The notes beneath the pieces were generated by a model. It was given only the letters and a program-made list of their open reading frames with translations, was not told the origin of the DNA and did not search any database. This document shows positions 9,340-19,074 of a stretch of 22,270 nt of DNA, piece after piece. Origin of the DNA: Gnetum montanum (lineage: Eukaryota; Streptophyta; Gnetopsida; Gnetales; Gnetaceae); assembly GCA_015680685.1 (NCBI GenBank), contig MNCI01004863.1, positions 247,254 to 269,523 of the forward strand. The letters are read 5' to 3'. The stretch's first letter is position 1. Every line of letters begins with the position of its first letter. Made by a program: the position numbers and the translations under genes.

Positions 9340-9880
9340 GACAAGCTTTTTTATTAAACATTGCAACACCTTGGCTAGCCTAAATATTTTATTCATGCAT
9401 TTAATGTTTTGTGCAATTTCTTTTAATGCTTCCAAGTAATTAAGCTAAATTAAGTTAGTTAGATTACATAGCAATTAATTAAACACATAAGTATGACCAC
9501 TTCGAGCATACGCATGATGCTTGGTAATCCCAACAACACTTACCATTTGGTAACCCAACAATGTTATACTTGTTTAGGATGTGCACAAAAAGTATGACCG
9601 CATACTTGTGTTGTGATAGTTAGTTATTAATTACCAATTAGATTAGTTAAAGTGGTTCATAAATTAAGTTTCAACTTCTTGTTAATTATAGACAAATAAA
9701 ATATAAAATAATAAAAATCATGTGCCTCAATTANGTTGGGAAGACAACGATCATCACAATTAGATTTCATGTCCTAGAACCAATGTACGTGAAAACTTAA
9801 AGTCTACAAAATTCGACTGGATCGCATGTGAATGCTTGTGATTCATATGGTTGGGTGTAGGGGTACCTTGCCACTCATCA

Positions 9881-11080
9881 GTTGTTATCTTTATTTTTTA
9901 AAAAGAAAAACGAATTTATCTTTATTAATTAGAAGAGAGGATGTCTGAACATTACAACACTTCTAAAATAGTTTGGTAGGACATCATGGTTCTATTTCAT
10001 TTAGATATAGTATGTCACACCTTTTATAATGTTATAAGAATCATATTATTAGTACTTCCACAATATGGACAAGACTTGACAAAGTACATGCATGATGCAT
10101 GGGTGAGAAATCACTACATTAAATTTGAGGATAGGAAGGATTGATTACATGAAAATAAACATTTTTACCAAAAAACAATGGCATATAATACTTTGTGTTA
10201 TACTTTATACCAAGTAAAGTAGATTAAAAAAACTATTCACTAGAAGAAGTTTAGTCTAATCTATAAAGTTCATGTCTTTTTTGGATTAGCAATAAAAAGG
10301 AAAATTTTGGATAATTTGTTAAAGCAAAAATGCATGATGATTAATAAATGGTGTTTTTCTAAGAATGCTTGTGAAGACGATAATTATATATTTTTGCATG
10401 CATGCCAATATTCATAATAGAATTTAGAAAACTCCAAACCAATAGTTTATTATCACCTAATTTTTACAAGACAGATCGATCAAACTCAATGCATTAAATT
10501 TAGAGTACTTTGCCGATATATATTATCTGAAGGAAATAATTCAAAGGACATTTGAACTGACAAAAATCAATCAATCTAGAGTATGTAGCTAGTAATAAAA
10601 ACTTAGAAAGAGATTGTGATATATTAAATGGAAATAACTTTAAATCAAGTCTGAGCCTTACATGATTATATGTTTTATTTCTAAGATTAAGATTAAATTG
10701 TTAATTTAATATGGCTATTTTATTTTTAAAAAATTTGATCCACTAACATCCCAAAACTAATCTCACTGTACTTTAAATCTTATTTATTAATATAATTTCT
10801 TTTCACCTGTTCCAAAAAGGATAAATGTTATAAATAGTGCACACTTGAATGTCTCCTTTCAAATCCAGTCTCTCTATTAATTCTGAATAATACTAATTTG
10901 TTGTGAATCAGGAAAGAATAACGCATGCCACAAAGTTTAAAGGACTTCCAATCTATTGGGCAACAGCATCTTCAAAAAAGCGTAGGGTTTTCAAACACAC
11001 ACAGAGGAATAACAACTGTAGAAACCCCAGTTAAATTTTGTACTGACAAGGCTACAAAATAAAGGGAAAAACAGCGATGT
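9881..11080. other. AT-rich intergenic DNA between LTR A and the DUF2921 gene
   Basis: Outside the LINE-like remnant at 10021-10417 I see no gene, RNA or clear repeat. The last part (about 10900-11080) may hold the end of the DUF2921 transcript if poly(A) addition occurs a little beyond the AATAAA at 11081-11086. Confidence 0.5.
10021..10417 (+). pseudogene. LINE-like remnant with zf-RVT-type end (tentative)
   Basis: One frame can be followed for about 130 codons with only three internal stops. Its last 55 codons include SLIYKVHVFFGLAIKRKI, a DNLLKQKC block, WCF and NYIFLHACQYS. That is the layout of the zinc-binding domain behind plant non-LTR reverse transcriptases: K-(V/I)-x-x-F-x-x-L-A, then dNL, a Cys pair and HlfLhC. 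One or two of the expected Cys/His ligands look changed. The upstream part (HDAWVRNHYIKF and on) is not diagnostic. No RT palm motif is present, so this is a 5'-truncated relic at best. Confidence 0.4.
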
Positions 11081-11086
11081 TTTATT
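11081..11086 (-). terminator. Poly(A) signal for the DUF2921 gene
   Basis: AATAAA on the - strand, in the context TTTAATAAAACATC, about 330 bases after the stop codon. The downstream - strand is T-rich (TTTTTCCCTTTATTTTG), as expected near a plant cleavage site. A 3' untranslated region of about 340-360 bases would be ordinary. Confidence 0.5.
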
Positions 11087-11414
11087 AAATATAATTATTA
11101 TCAGAGTATCATGCCTTTAAACTAAAACCTTACATCAGATCTCTTAGCTGGAACATCTGACTGCATTGAGAATTTGATGCTATGTATCATGGACAAAGCT
11201 GTTGTATAAACCAAGATACCTAGGACAAATTACAAGATTAAGCATGTGAGAGAACTGACCGCTAATATTGAGGATATTGTCAATGAACGCATGGCCTGTA
11301 GATGAAAACTGCAACAATCCATCCTGCATTTAGCATGTAGAGAACATGCTGCCTAGTGGTACGTGAGTTAAGATTTGATTTCCAAGAGGAGGTAAATAAC
11401 AGCCAACAATATGG

Positions 11415-14400
11415 TTAGTCTGGGCCATCAACTTGAACATTCCTTCTTGGATGTGTACTAGAAGCAAGCTCTGCTTCAAATGACTGAGAAGGAAGTTTCT
11501 CATACTTTTGTGATCCAAACCAGGAGTTGCTGATTGAAGTGAATCTTCGCAGCTTTCCAGCTTTGAGATCCTTCCACTGCTGCTGGATGAAGACCACAAG
11601 AGCTAGCAGAATACCAAGGATTGAAATTATAATGTCCCCAATTTTGGAATAAAAATCTAGGCTGGGATTTGCAAACTTGTCATAGTTAAGGAAATAAGGA
11701 TCAACCACTGGAGATCTCATGTAATCATAAGCATGAGGAAGGATGCGTGTAGTAGTAACACCAAGGTAGTATATTTTTCTTAGGGGCTTGCAGTCAACTT
11801 GCCATAAATGATTTCCAAAAATCTGAGGAAGCAGGAATAAATCCTGCATCAAGCCTATGTATTCCTTCATGACAACCATATTCTTAGAATTCTCATAATG
11901 ATATCCATATTCATAAGATGGGGGCCCAGAATTCCTATTTTTGAAAGGATGAATAATAAGAGCAATTATAAAGCCCACTACATGTACAAGTGAGAAAATG
12001 ACAAGCACTTTCCTGTCACTTGGGACTCTCCACTTCTCCAAAGGACTCCTTGTGAGCAACTTTATACGAGATTTCCATACCTTCTGAAACAATGTAAGGA
12101 TCAACAAAAATGCAACCAGCAGCAACAGTTTAACAACATAGTCAATAATTTTAGACCCTTGACTTGCATGATAAGCAGAGTATATGTCATTTTCTGATCC
12201 ATTCTTCTGTTTAAAAAGCACGTCAGCATCAGTGATAAGGGGAATACTGAATCCAATAGCTTGAATTCCCAGCATCACTAGTGATGTGTACGGAGCAACT
12301 TCTTTGCTTTCTTGAATATAGAAAAACTGACTCAAAATGCATGCAACCAGCACTGAAAGTGTTAAAATTGAAAGCATACTTTCCACACTTTTCTGAGATA
12401 TGATATCTTCTCTTTGACTTCTATACATAATTGGATAAGTCTGGAACTTGATCTGTTGAAAGAAAAGAGAGTCATCTTCTGTTCGCTGGCTGGTAATGAA
12501 AATCTTTGCACTTCGATCAGTGAACCACCTCATGTTTGTTGAGGGATACTCAATTTTCACCCGAATTTTACAATCAAGGCCGCTTTCTAGATCATAAATA
12601 TCATGCAAAATCACCCATGGGACTCGCACATCCCTGCATCCAATGAGATACATCTTGCCCACTCTAGGATCATAGAGACCCTCAACAGAGAGCCTTGAAA
12701 AGTTTCCAAACAATTTCAATTGTGCAGCGACCTTTATAAAATCTTTCATATCCTGGACCTGTGGTTTTGATGATGGATTGCTAATATTTTCTGGCACTAC
12801 AAATGTAGTGGAGTCCTCAACCCAATCAGTACCCACAACATCCCCTATAGCTATGACATCAATATTTACACTTTTTATCAAGTTCTTAGGTAAATGTCCA
12901 TTGGTGATGTTTTCCAAACTGGCAGCCGTCGTCAAAGATAAATCTTCACGTAGAAAATCAAGACTTTTAGCTTCTTTACCTAAATCACTCAAGGGATACT
13001 TTAAAAATGTTTTTTTAAAGTGAACACCATACCCTACAGGCTCATCCTTTTCTAAGAAAATTCCTGCATCTTTGATTTTACTATACTTGTATACCATTCT
13101 GTTTGACAGTACCCAGAGCAATGGTACATTATCAAAACTTATGGGAAGCTCAAATGACAAAGGATAAAATGGATGCAGAGCACCATTAATGCTAGAAATG
13201 TTGCCAATCATAATGTTTCTTTGTTTGATAGAAAAAGATAAGGTGATGTAAATGCTAACCTTTATGTCACAGGAGCTTTCACTAGTTTGGTATGATCCAA
13301 GGCAGCCAACCATGCAAAGATGACCAGAGGATGCATTCCATGATCCTTCCACAGATAATGTCAAATTGTCTAGGCCAGATCTTTTCAAGGCCAGGAAAAG
13401 ATATTGCTTAGGAAGCACCACTCTAAAAACTGCACTGACATCTGACATACCTTCAGGAGAATTATCTTTGGCCTGCGCTGCACATATCACATTCTGGATA
13501 GCCAGTTTCATGTTGCTAAAGATAACATTTTCCGAAGCAGCTTCTTTCCCAAACACAAATGGACCCAACTTGCTACAATAATCAGCAGTTCCTTGGCAAT
13601 TCCAGTTTGGAACAACATCAAGAACATAATTCCTGTTTATCTTTTCAAAAAGATAACAGAACATGTCTCCTCTGTATATTTCAATTTCTTGAGGTTGAGG
13701 TTGGTCTTTGTCTGAATGTGGCTGCCCATTGCAGGCCTTCTTCACCAGATCGGTTGAGTTGAATTGGTAACTGATCGATAGCTCAGGTTGAGCTGATATC
13801 TCAATAGCATCAAAGAACGTATTACTTGTATGGGAATCAAGGCTGATCAACTTGCCCTTGATCTCCCTCGATGTCAGAGAAAAGTTGGCAGGACATCTCA
13901 ACTGCAGCTGAATCTGATCATGCTGTGCGAGAGAGGGCTTTGTCTGAGATGAATCATTCAGCCAATCCCATGGCTGTGACTCATTTTCTCCTCTGAAAGG
14001 CAAAAGCCCATTGCCCAACATACACAGACAGAGTTCTCCGGAACGCTTGGATTTCACATAGATGCCTTCCAGGAATATATCCACGGAGCTGAATCCTGGA
14101 TACATAGAAAACCCATCAGGGTTTTTATGCATGAAGGAGATGGATCTGGCGGAGGATATGGCCAGTTTGAGCACTCCGCTGACATTCAGCACTTTGTTAG
14201 GCGCCTGAGGCCGCTGAATATGGGTAATCGTGAAAGATGCTAAGTTTACTGCAGAATAATTGTTATCCTTTTGGTGATCAGCAACAAATGGCATCAAGGG
14301 GGCGGATCCGGGACTGTGCCTCCAGTCCCCGTTAACGAAGCCGAAGCCGAGAAAGCTGTGGTTCAGAAATTTATTGAACTTCTGAGGATCGCCAGGCAAC

Positions 14401-14678
14401 ACTGATGCGTCTTTCAACAAACCCTTGCACTGTTTTTTCACCTCATTGAAACGGCTGTAGGAGGATTTGTAGTTCAGGTTTGTATCAGAGGAATTAAAGA
14501 CTATCGGAATCCCTGCGAGGGGCTCCTCTAGAACTGCAATTTCAGAGGCAGAAACGACCGTACGAGAAAGAAACACAAGCACAGCCAGTGCAAACCCATA
14601 TCTAAACACAGTCGTAACGTCCTCTGCAACACCTATCGACATGGCTGGATACTTGGCACCAGCGAAATTCCAGACCAT
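11415..14678 (-). CDS. DUF2921 family membrane protein, intact, intronless
   Basis: A single open frame of 1087 residues ends in TAA at 11415-11417. Residues 26-45 (FRYGFALAVLVFLSRTVVSA) form a signal peptide or anchor. Residues ~46-760 are hydrophilic with about 14 N-glycosylation sites (N62 to N659), so this part is probably lumenal. It contains three related blocks: EGIY...ELCLCMLG (204-222), EGSW...HLCMVGC (444-459) and EGLY...KMYLIGC (666-681). The C-terminal third has about six membrane segments, near 766-788, 796-816, 847-865, 891-910, 940-956 and 1011-1032. Between the last two is the family text LMQDLFLLPQIFGN...CKPLRKIYYLG...LPHAYDYMRSP. Plant DUF2921 proteins without a RING are of similar length. 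The RING-bearing relatives FLY1/FLY2 are endomembrane E3 ubiquitin ligases; this protein has no RING at its C-terminus, so ligase activity is not expected. Met13 (14640-14642) is an alternative start that puts the signal peptide nearer the N-terminus. Expression and function are unknown. Confidence 0.93.
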   Translation of the reverse strand: MVWNFAGAKYPAMSIGVAEDVTTVFRYGFALAVLVFLSRTVVSASEIAVLEEPLAGIPIVFNSSDTNLNYKSSYSRFNEVKKQCKGLLKDASVLPGDPQKFNKFLNHSFLGFGFVNGDWRHSPGSAPLMPFVADHQKDNNYSAVNLASFTITHIQRPQAPNKVLNVSGVLKLAISSARSISFMHKNPDGFSMYPGFSSVDIFLEGIYVKSKRSGELCLCMLGNGLLPFRGENESQPWDWLNDSSQTKPSLAQHDQIQLQLRCPANFSLTSREIKGKLISLDSHTSNTFFDAIEISAQPELSISYQFNSTDLVKKACNGQPHSDKDQPQPQEIEIYRGDMFCYLFEKINRNYVLDVVPNWNCQGTADYCSKLGPFVFGKEAASENVIFSNMKLAIQNVICAAQAKDNSPEGMSDVSAVFRVVLPKQYLFLALKRSGLDNLTLSVEGSWNASSGHLCMVGCLGSYQTSESSCDIKVSIYITLSFSIKQRNIMIGNISSINGALHPFYPLSFELPISFDNVPLLWVLSNRMVYKYSKIKDAGIFLEKDEPVGYGVHFKKTFLKYPLSDLGKEAKSLDFLREDLSLTTAASLENITNGHLPKNLIKSVNIDVIAIGDVVGTDWVEDSTTFVVPENISNPSSKPQVQDMKDFIKVAAQLKLFGNFSRLSVEGLYDPRVGKMYLIGCRDVRVPWVILHDIYDLESGLDCKIRVKIEYPSTNMRWFTDRSAKIFITSQRTEDDSLFFQQIKFQTYPIMYRSQREDIISQKSVESMLSILTLSVLVACILSQFFYIQESKEVAPYTSLVMLGIQAIGFSIPLITDADVLFKQKNGSENDIYSAYHASQGSKIIDYVVKLLLLVAFLLILTLFQKVWKSRIKLLTRSPLEKWRVPSDRKVLVIFSLVHVVGFIIALIIHPFKNRNSGPPSYEYGYHYENSKNMVVMKEYIGLMQDLFLLPQIFGNHLWQVDCKPLRKIYYLGVTTTRILPHAYDYMRSPVVDPYFLNYDKFANPSLDFYSKIGDIIISILGILLALVVFIQQQWKDLKAGKLRRFTSISNSWFGSQKYEKLPSQSFEAELASSTHPRRNVQVDGPD

Positions 14679-15110
14679 GACGATTTTATAACAGAAACAG
14701 CATAAAAAGAAAGCAGAAAATGGCTTGACCTGTGAAATTTTTTGCTTCCCAGAAGAGAGCTGAAGCTATGTATGCTGTAGATGCAACTGCAAGCAATCCA
14801 CAACAAAATCCAGACTGAAATGTAAATGAGATAGAGTTTGAATGGCTGTTGTTATGCGTGGTTCTGCCGTGCCAGTAGGTTCAGCTTGGAACCAAAGTCA
14901 CTGCAACTGTAGTAGAATACTGAACACGCAGAAAGAGAAACTGATAACGGGCCTGTCTCATCTTCGCCCTGGACTTGTTACATTGACATTGCAGGATACA
15001 AGACAGGGGTAAGCCTGATTTGAAAAAATATCTTGTTGAGAACAGAGAAAAATTGAAAAATTTCCAGATCCATCTATGTCCATACGGCAGAGACCTCCTA
15101 TATTTACTAT
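14679..15110 (-). promoter_or_regulatory. 5' region of the DUF2921 gene with a weak TATA candidate
   Basis: On the - strand, TAAATATAGG at about 15098-15108 could act as a TATA box. That would place the transcript start near 15070 and give a 5' untranslated region of roughly 390 bases. No stronger TATA is obvious closer to the start codon, although TTATAA occurs just before it at about 14685-14690. Nothing else regulatory can be named with confidence. Confidence 0.25.
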
Positions 15111-16440
15111 TTAGTCAGATTTTCAAATGCCGTAAAGACGGAATTATGATGCAAGTAATACCATGCCATTGAAAATTTGCAAGTTGACTGTTTGGAGCAT
15201 GCCTTAAAGGAGGTGGAGCCATTAAAGTAATTTCATGTCGTGAAACGATGGAGAATCGGTGATAGTAAATCAAACGAGATGAGGTATCAGTTTTGTCTTC
15301 ATCGGCAATTTATAACGTATAGAAATTTTGTCTCATACTTCTCAAGTCTCCGTGCATGAAAAAAATAAAAACCTTAAATTTCAGTAGGGCTCATGGTGAT
15401 TTATTGCGCATTGAATTTCTAAACGCTCTGTTTCTCAACGTATTAATTATTGATTTCATGTAAAAAATTAACTTAACAAATTATACTCGTAATCGCCATG
15501 AGTCATGTTAGCCAACAACCCGTTGCAATGTCGTTTAGCTATGCAACGGTTAAATGTGTTATTTTTCTCATAAACTTCAATTGCGAGCGCCTCAATGGGT
15601 GCCCAATGCAACGAGTGTATTCGGAATTTTTAAGTCTTAATGAGCACCAAAACCGAAGATAAGAATATTTTTAAGGGTCCCATTTCTCGCGCATGATCTT
15701 CACGGATTCCTCCTATTTTGCATAGAATACCATTTAAAATTCTGCTAAATCAAAGGGCTAAGAAGCATGCGTATTTTGACCTTTCTGTAAAGCAATTTCA
15801 CGATTGTTCTAGATTACACGAATCAAAAAGGTCGGTATTGTACTGATTTCGCCGTTCATCCCTTACGTCATTGAGAGTCATCAGGAATCAGAAATACCAA
15901 AAAGCATCAACGTTAGATGATTGAAGAATAAAGCAATTTTAGGAAAGGGAACGGATATTTTTTTAAAAAAAATGTTACGGTTAATTTAAATTATGCATTT
16001 TGAAAAAGATCCGAACCCAATCCACTGCTTTGATAGAGAGTTCAGTGCATTTACTTTACACTTTTTACTTATAATGATAAACAGGGTCACGCTTTTGTTG
16101 GCGTAAACATCGCCCATGATTGGGGTCATTCCTTTCAACCTTATCTTTTCATCTTCAGGAACATGCAACCCAGGAAAAACAATAAGATTGGAAGTAGTGC
16201 TTCAAACTTGCCACTCTCACATTAGTGCTCTTTTAGGATAGTGATGTTGCTACAATTGTTAGAAGTGAAGATTGTTGTTAGTGCTTAATGCCAATGCAAC
16301 ATAAATTTTGATTATTTGAAAATGAATAAAATGTTGCCTTGCTTTTGCAATAGCTAAAAGAGTGGTTGGACAATTAAAATTATAGTTAGCTATCTATCTT
16401 CTATTTTCTTTAAAATTTTAGTTACATTAGTTTCGATTAC
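15111..16440. other. Intergenic DNA upstream of the DUF2921 gene
   Basis: AT-rich and without a supported gene. The only structure I noted is the word TGCAACG used three times: CGTTGCA at 15521-15527 forms a 7-bp inverted repeat with TGCAACG at 15542-15548, and another TGCAACG lies at 15607-15613. A 60-codon frame at 15986-16168 on the - strand is unsupported. Confidence 0.5.
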
Positions 16441-17407
16441 CATGTATGCCTGCCATTCACATGCTGCTCCTTGCTTGCCACTATGCAGGCCTGAAATTGC
16501 ATAGCACCTCAACTATTCTCTCAAACTGCTACACCAACTCCTACCTATGCAAGCACTAGGAGGCCGCACAAAACTAGCCCCATGCGCTCTTTGTCACATT
16601 GAGCTGTGGAAACACTGCGCTACACCCTACACTAGAAAACCCTCTTCTACCACGTCTCACGCACCTTTGTTTCCCTCCTATCTTCTTGCCACCACTATCA
16701 TGCATCACTCACCACCATGGCCATCGATGGCATATTGGGTGCATGGCCTAGCAACAAGCCGAATAGAGCCACACATGCCTAGCAATGCACCGCACTAGCC
16801 CTACAAATGGCTATGCCTTAGCCTTGCAATGGGCCACACAGCCCCTAACCCATGGTCGTACCTCTAAAACACTTGCATCGCCTCCACATTCTGCAAGCTG
16901 GCAACCCAACCAACACTATTGTTTTGCACCACTTACTCATGCTGCGCATGCCATGGTTGATGCCTTTTGTTCACCTACCTATGTTGCACATCGTCAGAAC
17001 CCTCATCTGCCACAACAAGAAAATCCTCCTACATCGTGCTAGCCAACCTCAAGCAATGCAGACCTATGCATAACCACATAGCCCTTCTAGGACAATACAA
17101 AACCCACTAAAACCCTTGCCCTCTTGCCACGATCTATCGCTACTCGTCCTCCCCATGTTGTCGAGATGCTGCACCGCATCCACACTAATGCTTCCTCACC
17201 TATGTTGCACCCCCAGACCCCAACCAAGGGCCATGTAGGCCCAAGATGTCCTGTTTGTTGGTAGCCTATCGCTACTTGTAGTTGTCACTAGTACAAAAAC
17301 TGTTCTCCCTTTCAATTGACCTCCACTGCCACACACCATAATCCTACCTCTACCTCAGTTGTAGAAACCCTCCATCATTTTGCTGACCATGTAACCATTG
17401 TAGCCTC
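16440..17407 (+). other. C-rich decayed sequence, unassigned
   Basis: The + strand is markedly rich in C and poor in G, unlike its flanks. Several overlapping + strand frames of 70-85 codons read as Ala/His/Pro/Thr/Ser-rich text, none of which I recognise. The skew and the broken frames suggest an old coding or retroelement gag-like region, but no motif fixes it. It leads into the Pro/Ser-rich frame at 17408. Confidence 0.35.
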
Positions 17408-17800
17408 TTGTCATGCCCTCCATCGCCACCTAGCAATCAACAAGAGATTAGCAATCAGCAAAAGGCCTCTTCTTCCTTTCCTCCTCCCATCTCTTCTCCA
17501 ATACCATCTCCCATTTCTTCTCCACCTTATACCCATTTATCACACCATAGTGTAAGCCCTACTTCGATTGCTCCCTCAAACTATTTTGAACAAGAAGCCA
17601 TCAAGGTTAAACTGTGTAGGAGGCTTAAAAGGCTTTCTCTTGAGTTTGACCACAAGAAAGACTAGGAGAAAAGTTGGGGTAGCATTCTGATCAAGAAAAA
17701 GGAAGCAATTGCCCACCTGTAAGAGCTTGAGAGTCAATCCAAGTAGTTGACTTGGACCATCTAGTCTTATCGCGAGTACCATTAGGAGGAGATGTGAAAC
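17408..17800 (+). pseudogene. Broken Pro/Ser-rich plus coiled-coil reading frame, unknown
   Basis: The frame starts with a Pro/Ser-rich stretch (SSPIPSPISSPPYTHLSHHS) and passes into charged, helix-like text (KLCRRLKRLSLEFDHKKD). After the stop at about 17663 the same frame carries on as EKSWGSILIKKKEAIAHL, ELESQSK, LTWTI and SYREYH, each block separated by a single TAG or TAA. Stops fall where Gln would suit a coiled coil, as expected from CAG/CAA to TAG/TAA change. The following 17800-17960 is AT-rich and 3'-UTR-like. It may be a host gene relic or part of another retroelement; I cannot tell which. Confidence 0.4.
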
Positions 17801-18218
17801 CCATCTTCAAAGAATCACCAAAGCAGGTAGATCAGTGAATAGTCCACTAAGTCCACATTTCTTCTTTCCCCTTGATGTTTTCCTTTAGTCTATGTTAAGT
17901 TTTATGTTGTAAGGAAATGATTATGATATTCTAATTTAATGCAAGCAATTCATTTTTTATATCTACTGATGAGTGGTGAGGTACCCCTACACTCAACCAT
18001 ATGAATACAAGCGTTCACGCACGATCCAATCGAACTCTGTAAATGGACTAGTTGTGGTATCTAGATAGTTACATGTTGATCGCAATTCGCTATCTTCCCA
18101 CCTAGACTAGTATTTGCTTGGTCACATATGGTTTAGTCCAAAGTGAGGCGAATGATGTGGTCCTAACTAGTGCTACTCCTAGGGATAATGGAAGATAAGC
18201 TTGACTAAACTAATAAGC

Positions 18219-18944
18219 AGTAGGAAATGAAGCCTAAGCTAGCCTAAGTGTGATAAGTATCCATCCTTAAATCATCTGTGTGCATCTTGGACCTCGTGTA
18301 CTATTTCTAGGATTACCAAGCACATATTACTTGAGCACTCCTAGATACACTACTAGGTTACCAAGTAGTTACACTTAAATGTTCGTGATTAAGCTGTACT
18401 CATTCCGCATTTAATAACAAGAATAGTAAATGATGGTAAAGAAATATTAACTAAGAAAGTAATAAATAACAATAACAATTAAACAATTAAAACTAAGTGA
18501 ATGCTATAATGATGGAATAATCTCGCTCGTTATTGTTGATCATGTGCGTGTCCATGTATGTCACACTCAAATAAAGGTTCCAGTAGGCAATGAAGCCTAA
18601 GCTAGCCCAAGTGAATGAGCATCCATCCTTAAAATCATTTGTGTGCATCTTGGACCTCATGTACTACTTCTGGGATTACCAAGCACATATTACTTAAGCA
18701 CTCCTAGATACGCTACTAGGTTACCAAGTAGTTACACTTAAATGTTCGTGATTAAGTCGTACTCATTCTGCATTTAATAATAGGAATAGTAAATGATGGT
18801 AAAGAAATATTAACTAAGAAAGTAATAAATAACAATAATAATTAAACAGTTAAAACTAAGTGAATGCTGCAATGATGGAGTAATCTCGATCTTTATTGTC
18901 GATCATGTGCATGTCCAAGTATGTCACACTCAGATAAAGGTTCC
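18219..18944. repeat. 363-bp tandem duplication inside LTR B
   Basis: Copy 1 is 18219-18581 and copy 2 is 18582-18944. Both begin AGTAGG(A/C)AATGAAGCC and end ATAAAGGTTCC, and each is exactly 363 bp. They differ by scattered substitutions only. On the element's own strand, copy 2 is nearer the promoter and keeps the poly(A) signal AATAAA (18892-18897). In copy 1 the same place reads AATAAC (18529-18534). Confidence 0.95.
18892..18897 (-). terminator. Poly(A) signal of LTR B
   Basis: AATAAA on the - strand in the context GACAATAAAGATC, 177 bases from the TATA box, matching LTR A. Confidence 0.6.
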
Positions 18945-19068
18945 GTACAATTACAATCATCATACTGTGAGCATGCACTGGGGAAAGAATTGAAATGAAT
19001 TGAAATTGATAAAAAGACTCTACTCTAACACTATCTTACTCTCCCTTCTTGTGCACCTAAATGTGGTA

Positions 19069-19074
19069 TTTATA
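19069..19074 (-). promoter_or_regulatory. TATA box of LTR B
   Basis: On the - strand the text is GCCTATAAATACC. Transcription would run leftward, the same direction as the DUF2921 gene, whose start codon is about 4.4 kb away. Confidence 0.6.

Larger units (their letters stand above)
2990..9880 (+). mobile_element. Decayed Athila-clade Ty3/gypsy retrotransposon, 5' LTR not found
   Basis: Ordered remains of one + strand element are present: a gag-like tail, aspartic protease, reverse transcriptase, RNase H, zinc-binding and catalytic integrase, a long non-coding 3' part and a 3' LTR at 9084-9880. The order protease-RT-RNase H-integrase is the Ty3/gypsy order. The RT wording (EWVSP, PKKGGKW, DGYSGYNQI, LCNAPTTFQ) and the long non-coding stretch after integrase are typical of the Athila clade. 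The coding part has many stops, several frame changes and lost catalytic residues, so the copy is dead. The left boundary is approximate, and the link between pol and LTR A rests on orientation and order. Confidence 0.8.
9084..9880 (+). mobile_element. LTR A, 3' LTR of the left element (797 bp)
   Basis: It begins TGATGAACC and ends CACTCATCA, giving TGATGA/TCATCA terminal inverted repeats. Inside are a TATA box (9156-9161) and an AATAAA (9334-9339). Its last 65 bases, including GGTTGGGTGTAGGGGTACC, closely match the end of LTR B in reverse complement. The five bases after it are GTTGT; the other half of a target duplication would lie before the missing 5' LTR. One undetermined base (n) is at 9734. 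Confidence 0.85.

Noticed and set aside
9734-9734. Undetermined base n in LTR A
   Set aside because: A sequencing or assembly uncertainty, not biology; it breaks no gene.
11330-11599. 89-codon - strand frame overlapping the end of the DUF2921 gene
   Set aside because: An alternative frame of the same DNA; the 1087-residue frame has clear family features up to its own stop.
12778-13762. Three + strand frames inside the DUF2921 gene
   Set aside because: Antisense shadows of the intact - strand gene.
18219-18944. Satellite DNA or CRISPR-like array
   Set aside because: Only two copies of a long unit, with no spacers; it is a local duplication inside an LTR.
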